From positions 434,001 through 498,000 of the forward strand of contig NZ_JAVRIA010000002.1 of the NCBI RefSeq assembly GCF_031846265.1: a stretch of DNA of 64,000 nucleotides, given 5' to 3'. This document shows, piece by piece, positions 60,281 through 64,000 of the stretch. Below the pieces are notes generated by a model that was not told the DNA's origin, did not search any database, and saw only the letters and a list, made by a program, of their open reading frames with translations. This DNA comes from Microcosmobacter mediterraneus. GTDB taxonomy: Bacteria > Bacteroidota > Bacteroidia > Flavobacteriales > Flavobacteriaceae. Position 1 is the stretch's first letter, and each line of letters starts with the position of its first letter. The position numbers and the translations under genes were made by a program.

Positions 60281-61390
60281 ATGAATCTATCGTATTGGGA
60301 AATAAAAACCTGGTTATCTAATGTTGATTTTACTATTGTTGGTAGTGGAATTGTAGGCCTTAATTGTGCATTACAGCTCAAAGAGCGATTTCCAGTTTCT
60401 AAAATTTTGATTCTTGAAAAAGGTATACTTCCTCAGGGAGCGAGTACTAAAAATGCTGGCTTTGCTTGTTTTGGTAGTCTTAGTGAACTATGTGAAGATC
60501 TCAAATCACATTCAGAGGAAGAGGTAATTAATTTGGTGAAAATGCGGATTGAAGGTTTAAAGTTATTACGAACCACACTTGGAGACAAAAACATTGATTA
60601 TAAAGCTTTAGGAAGCTATGAATTATTTTCTGAAAATGATGAATTATTCAATACCTGTTTATCTAATTTATCTAGAATTAATGCACTTTTAAACCCCTTA
60701 TTTGGTGCTAATATTTACAGTTTAACTGATAATACATTCGGTTTTAATAGAATTAAGTCAAATTATATTTTTAATCAGTTTGAAGGTCAGATAGACACTG
60801 GGAGAATGATGGAATCATTACTCCAAAAAGTACAGTCAAAGGGTATTAAAATATTGAATAATATTAATGTTGAATCGTATTTTGAAAATAATACTTTTGT
60901 CAAAGTAAAAACTAAAAGATTCGAATTTTTGACCTCGAAATTACTCATTGCCACAAACGGTTTTGCATTAAAGTTGCTTGATGAAAATGTAAAGCCAGCC
61001 AGAGCTCAGGTCTTGATTACAAAACCAATTGAAAATTTGCACATCAAAGGCACATTTCACTTAGATAGAGGGTATTACTATTTTAGAAATATTGATAATC
61101 GTATTCTTTTAGGTGGAGGTCGTAATCTTGATTTTGATGGAGAAGAGACTACAGATTTTGGGCAAACTGAATTAATTCAAAGCGCACTTGAAGAGCTCTT
61201 AAGCTCAACAATTCTTCCAAATACCAACTATGAAATCGATCAGCGATGGAGTGGTATTATGGGAATCGGAAACCAAAAAAATCCAGTTTTAAAACAGCTT
61301 TCTAATCATGTGTTTTGTGGAGTTAGATTAGGAGGAATGGGAATTGCTATTGGTAGTTTAGTAGGTAAGGAATTAGCTGATTTAGTATAA
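60281..61390 (+). CDS. FAD-dependent oxidoreductase (DAO family)
   Basis: A 369-residue flavoprotein of the D-amino-acid oxidase/glycine oxidase group. The FAD motif VGSGIVGLNCALQL lies at 20-33, followed by GASTKNAGFACFG (near 53) and the substrate domain; the C-terminal GVRLGGMGIAIGSLVGKEL binds FAD again. The substrate is probably an amine or amino acid but is not readable. It stands before a repeat and the GreA-like gene. Confidence 0.85.
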   Translation: MNLSYWEIKTWLSNVDFTIVGSGIVGLNCALQLKERFPVSKILILEKGILPQGASTKNAGFACFGSLSELCEDLKSHSEEEVINLVKMRIEGLKLLRTTLGDKNIDYKALGSYELFSENDELFNTCLSNLSRINALLNPLFGANIYSLTDNTFGFNRIKSNYIFNQFEGQIDTGRMMESLLQKVQSKGIKILNNINVESYFENNTFVKVKTKRFEFLTSKLLIATNGFALKLLDENVKPARAQVLITKPIENLHIKGTFHLDRGYYYFRNIDNRILLGGGRNLDFDGEETTDFGQTELIQSALEELLSSTILPNTNYEIDQRWSGIMGIGNQKNPVLKQLSNHVFCGVRLGGMGIAIGSLVGKELADLV

Positions 61391-61428
61391 TGTTATTAGA
61401 ATGAGCAAAGCGAAATGAAGAACCTCTC
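61391..61428. repeat. Flavobacterial repeat that supplies the start of the GreA-like gene
   Basis: TGTTATTAGAATGAGCAAAG, then CGAAATGAAGAACCTCTC: a copy of the TGTCATTC...GAAGAACCTCTC type repeat. The ATG of the next gene (61415) lies inside it. Confidence 0.65.
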
Positions 61429-61873
61429 TATTAAACAACAACTCTATAACCATTGTCAAGCGTTGCTCAATAAAAGACTAGAAACTATTAGAAACACAAT
61501 TTTTGAAATTCAAAAAGCATTAGAATCAGAAACTAAAAGTAGTGCAGGTGACAAGCACGAAACTGGCAGAGCTATGCTTCAGCTCGAGAGAGAGAAGGCA
61601 GGACAACAGTTGGCAGAAGTTCAGAAATTACAAGAAATACTTCAGAAAGTAGATTATAAATCTAAGCACAAGCGTGTAGGATTAGGCAGTATTGTTTTTA
61701 CTTCAAAACAGCATTATTTTATCAGTATTAGTGCTGGTGAATTTGAAATTGATAACACTAATTATTTTGCTATTTCTGTTGTAACACCAATAGCTAAGGA
61801 ATTATTAGGAAAGACTAAAGGAGATACTTTTAGCTTTAGAAACAGTATCTTTACAGTTATAAAAGTGCTGTAA
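61415..61873 (+). CDS. GreA/GreB-like protein
   Basis: A 152-residue protein with an N-terminal coiled-coil hairpin (about 10-80; ETKSSAGDKHETGRAMLQLE) and a C-terminal FKBP-like part (about 90-150; GLGSIVFTSKQHYFIS, ending FRNSIFTVIKVL). It resembles transcript cleavage factor GreA in layout but the tip residues (SSAGDKHETG) differ from the usual acidic pair, so it may not act on RNA polymerase. Similar proteins are often mislabelled 3-oxoacyl-ACP synthase. The exporter follows 8 bases later. Confidence 0.72.
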   Translation: MKNLSIKQQLYNHCQALLNKRLETIRNTIFEIQKALESETKSSAGDKHETGRAMLQLEREKAGQQLAEVQKLQEILQKVDYKSKHKRVGLGSIVFTSKQHYFISISAGEFEIDNTNYFAISVVTPIAKELLGKTKGDTFSFRNSIFTVIKVL

Positions 61874-61881
61874 AATCTGCT

Positions 61882-64000
61882 ATGAAAAACCTAAAAAAAA
61901 GCATTCAATTCATTATAAAATTTAGAGTTATTATTATTGTAACTCTAGCAGTTTTAATGGGTTTAGCTGGTTATCAAACGCTCAATAAACTTAGAATTGA
62001 TAACTCGTTAACGATATGGTTTTTAGAAGACGATCCAAGTTATAAGGCTTACATCGATTTCCAGGAAAAATTTGGATCTGATGAGATTTATATTGCCATG
62101 TTACCTGTTGAAAATGCCATTTCAGAAACTGAAATGCAGAAACTCCAAGCCTTAACAGAAGATATTGATGCGCTTCCTTATGTAAATACATCTTTTAGTT
62201 TAGCTAAAGCTAAATATCCTATATACGCTAATAATACGATTAGATTTGATAATCTATATAATTCTGAGCGAAGCGAAAAAGGATTAAAAAGTCTGTTTTC
62301 AAAATTGCCAAATGTAACGGCTCAATTGGTTTCAGAAAATTATAAGAATCTATTTTTTTACATTCAACTTAATCCAACTCCTACTATAGAAACTCAGCGT
62401 AAAGCCATTCTAGGTGAGATTACAACAGTAATAAACACTCACTTTGAAGATTACCATCTTACAGGGCCACCAGTTTTAAATGAAGCCTACAGCAAAGGTA
62501 TTTACAAAGAAAGTTTACTGTTTGGTGTTCTTACTGTTTTAGTTATCACAGTATTATTATTGTTTCTATTACCAAGTAAACGTTACCTTTTTATAGCTTT
62601 GTTATCTGTAGCCATTCCTGTAAGCTTATTATTCGGAATTATTTCTTCTATGGGTTTTGCCTTGAATATGATTTCAATGCTTATCCCAACCATTTTAATG
62701 GTTTATAGCGTAAGTGATGCTGTACATATCATTAATATTTATCATAAAGAAGGTCTTAGAGATGCATCACTTTCTAAAGTTGATCTATTAACGCTTGCCA
62801 TACGTAAAAGTTTTACACCCTGTTTCTATACAACACTAACCACGTTTGTAGGTTATTTTGCCTTGTATTTGTCACCACTACCAGCGTTTAAGAATATGGG
62901 AATTTTCACCTGTATTGGATTATTACTCAGTTTTATTTTGGTCTATGCTATTACAATTATTGGCTTTAGTTTTATGACCTTAAATTTTAAGAATGCTAAG
63001 CCTTTATTATCATTTAAGTTGATGAGTCAGTCTAGATTTGTCGATTGGCTAAATAGCTTTACATCAAAATATAAATCGCGAATTATAATTGGGTTTACTT
63101 CGCTATTACTGTTTGGTTTATATTCGGTAACTCAGGTTAAAATTGATACAAGATCCTTAGATTTATTAGCAGAAGGCGAAGCTAAAGAAGACTTGCGGAT
63201 TGTTGAAAAACAATTACAAGGAAGCTCTAGGTTACAACTAAATATTTCAACGGTAAATGGCGACGTTATTTTAAGCAAAGAAGCTTTAAAACAATTAGAA
63301 CAGTTTCAAAATAAACTACAAGAAAACCCATTAATTACTGCGCCAGTTTCGGTTGTAAATATTAAATCGTTTTTAGAAAAACGATCTCCTGTATTGTTTC
63401 AAAGTAATGTGTCAGAAACACGAATAAAAAACACCTTAGCATCAGTTGATAATGCAGATAATAGTTTCTTTAAATTATTTTCTGAAGATATGTCTACAGC
63501 AGGTATTACATTGAGTTTACGAGAAATGACTACTTTAGAATTAGAACAAGTTTTAGCAGATGTAAAGCAGGATTTTCAATCTACATTTAATACGGATAAA
63601 TTTCAATTAAAAATAAACGGATTTGCTGTTGTTTTTGCACAGTTAAACCATTTCATTTTAGAGACGCAGTTTAAGTCGTTTTTTGCGGCGTTTTTTGTGG
63701 CGTTTTTATGTCTATTGATTTTTATAAGAAGCTTAAGAACAACATTATTAGTATTAATTCCTAATATTTTACCTCTAGCTATATTAGCCATTGTAATGAG
63801 TTTATTGGATATTCCACTTGATGTGTCTACTGCTATGATAACACCGATAATGTTAGGTATAGCCATGGATGATACGATTCATTTAGTTTATAAATACAGA
63901 CGAAGTAAAACCATTACTGGATCTCCAGAATCTAGAATAGATAATGCTATGCACTATACAGGTAGTGCTTTGTTCTCAACAACGATAGCTTTAGTTGGTG
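61882..64000 (+). CDS. RND/MMPL family exporter, cut by the window end
   Basis: The start of a large membrane protein: at least 706 codons, with no stop before 64000. One helix lies near 14-34, then a periplasmic loop (LTIWFLEDDPSYKAY), a block of four or more helices from about 215 with the VYSVSDAVHIINIYHKE motif near 274, a second loop, and a second block from about 590 with GIAMDDTIHLVYKYRRSK. This is the MMPL/SSD-type layout of exporters of lipids or hydrophobic compounds. The C-terminus is outside the window. Confidence 0.85.
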   Translation, partial: MKNLKKSIQFIIKFRVIIIVTLAVLMGLAGYQTLNKLRIDNSLTIWFLEDDPSYKAYIDFQEKFGSDEIYIAMLPVENAISETEMQKLQALTEDIDALPYVNTSFSLAKAKYPIYANNTIRFDNLYNSERSEKGLKSLFSKLPNVTAQLVSENYKNLFFYIQLNPTPTIETQRKAILGEITTVINTHFEDYHLTGPPVLNEAYSKGIYKESLLFGVLTVLVITVLLLFLLPSKRYLFIALLSVAIPVSLLFGIISSMGFALNMISMLIPTILMVYSVSDAVHIINIYHKEGLRDASLSKVDLLTLAIRKSFTPCFYTTLTTFVGYFALYLSPLPAFKNMGIFTCIGLLLSFILVYAITIIGFSFMTLNFKNAKPLLSFKLMSQSRFVDWLNSFTSKYKSRIIIGFTSLLLFGLYSVTQVKIDTRSLDLLAEGEAKEDLRIVEKQLQGSSRLQLNISTVNGDVILSKEALKQLEQFQNKLQENPLITAPVSVVNIKSFLEKRSPVLFQSNVSETRIKNTLASVDNADNSFFKLFSEDMSTAGITLSLREMTTLELEQVLADVKQDFQSTFNTDKFQLKINGFAVVFAQLNHFILETQFKSFFAAFFVAFLCLLIFIRSLRTTLLVLIPNILPLAILAIVMSLLDIPLDVSTAMITPIMLGIAMDDTIHLVYKYRRSKTITGSPESRIDNAMHYTGSALFSTTIALVG

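Noticed and set aside
62261..62278. TTCTGAGCGAAGCGAA inside the exporter gene, similar to the intergenic repeat core
   Set aside because: Short match within a good coding frame; most likely chance or convergent codon use.

Overview
The window is chromosomal DNA from an AT-rich, gliding-type marine Flavobacteriaceae bacterium (phylum Bacteroidota), of the general Winogradskyella/Psychroserpens kind; I cannot name the species. The evidence is the Bacteroidota -7 box TAnnTTTG in front of many genes, several TTG/GTG starts, type IX secretion and gliding genes (sprE/porW, gldH, a secreted protein with a T9SS sorting tail), a split F-type ATPase locus with AtpZ and DUF6168 proteins, and flavobacterial families such as DUF6341, DUF6427, DUF4254, DUF5687, DUF6090 and DUF4292. 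I saw no rRNA, tRNA, CRISPR array, prophage or insertion sequence.

Layout. 1-9.9 kb is the end of a surface polysaccharide cluster: an SDR epimerase with a Cys-rich insertion, a putative glycosyltransferase, two paralogous polyprenyl-phosphate sugar transferases, UDP-glucose dehydrogenase and UDP-xylose synthase on the plus strand, then a GT4 glycosyltransferase and a CapK-like adenylate-forming enzyme on the minus strand. 10-16 kb is housekeeping: purD, DUF6341, DUF6427, upp, DUF4254, a GT9 heptosyltransferase-like enzyme and a flavin/2Fe-2S reductase. 16-20 kb is a PadR-controlled cassette of two related membrane proteins and a DUF5687-type ABC exporter. 20-29 kb holds sprE/porW, a bactofilin and atpZ-DUF6168-atpBEFHAG; atpD and atpC lie 30 kb away at 58-60 kb. 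29-37 kb holds a polysaccharide flippase, dut, a sugar nucleotidyltransferase, a TPR protein, a DUF4292 lipoprotein and an EnvC-like murein hydrolase activator, separated by flavobacterial intergenic repeats. 37-41.9 kb holds a thioesterase, an HU/SPOR protein, dprA, trpS and a PlsC-like acyltransferase.

41.9-46 kb is the most interesting part: a lipoprotein, an ECF sigma factor and a protein joining an anti-sigma-like N-terminus and transmembrane helix to a 200-residue disordered linker and an outer-membrane beta-barrel. A 28-bp promoter-like element (GCAACC, 14 bases, GCATCTA) lies just before the lipoprotein, and a second near-identical copy with the same spacing lies on the other strand beyond recA, ahead of a 30-codon lipoprotein gene. 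I infer that these mark a small sigma-factor regulon. The rest holds trhO, a T9SS-secreted M23 peptidase, ricT-gldH-pbp1A, the CoA-transferase pair scoAB, dgt, dxs, tadA, an amine-oxidase-like FAD enzyme, a GreA-like protein and the start of an RND/MMPL exporter cut by the window edge.

How the parts connect: the polysaccharide genes supply activated sugars, the first lipid-linked step, extension and (at 29.6 kb) flipping; SprE and GldH serve secretion and gliding, which export proteins such as the M23 enzyme; the ECF cassette would monitor the envelope these systems build. All functions are assigned by reading motifs in the sequence; no database search was run.
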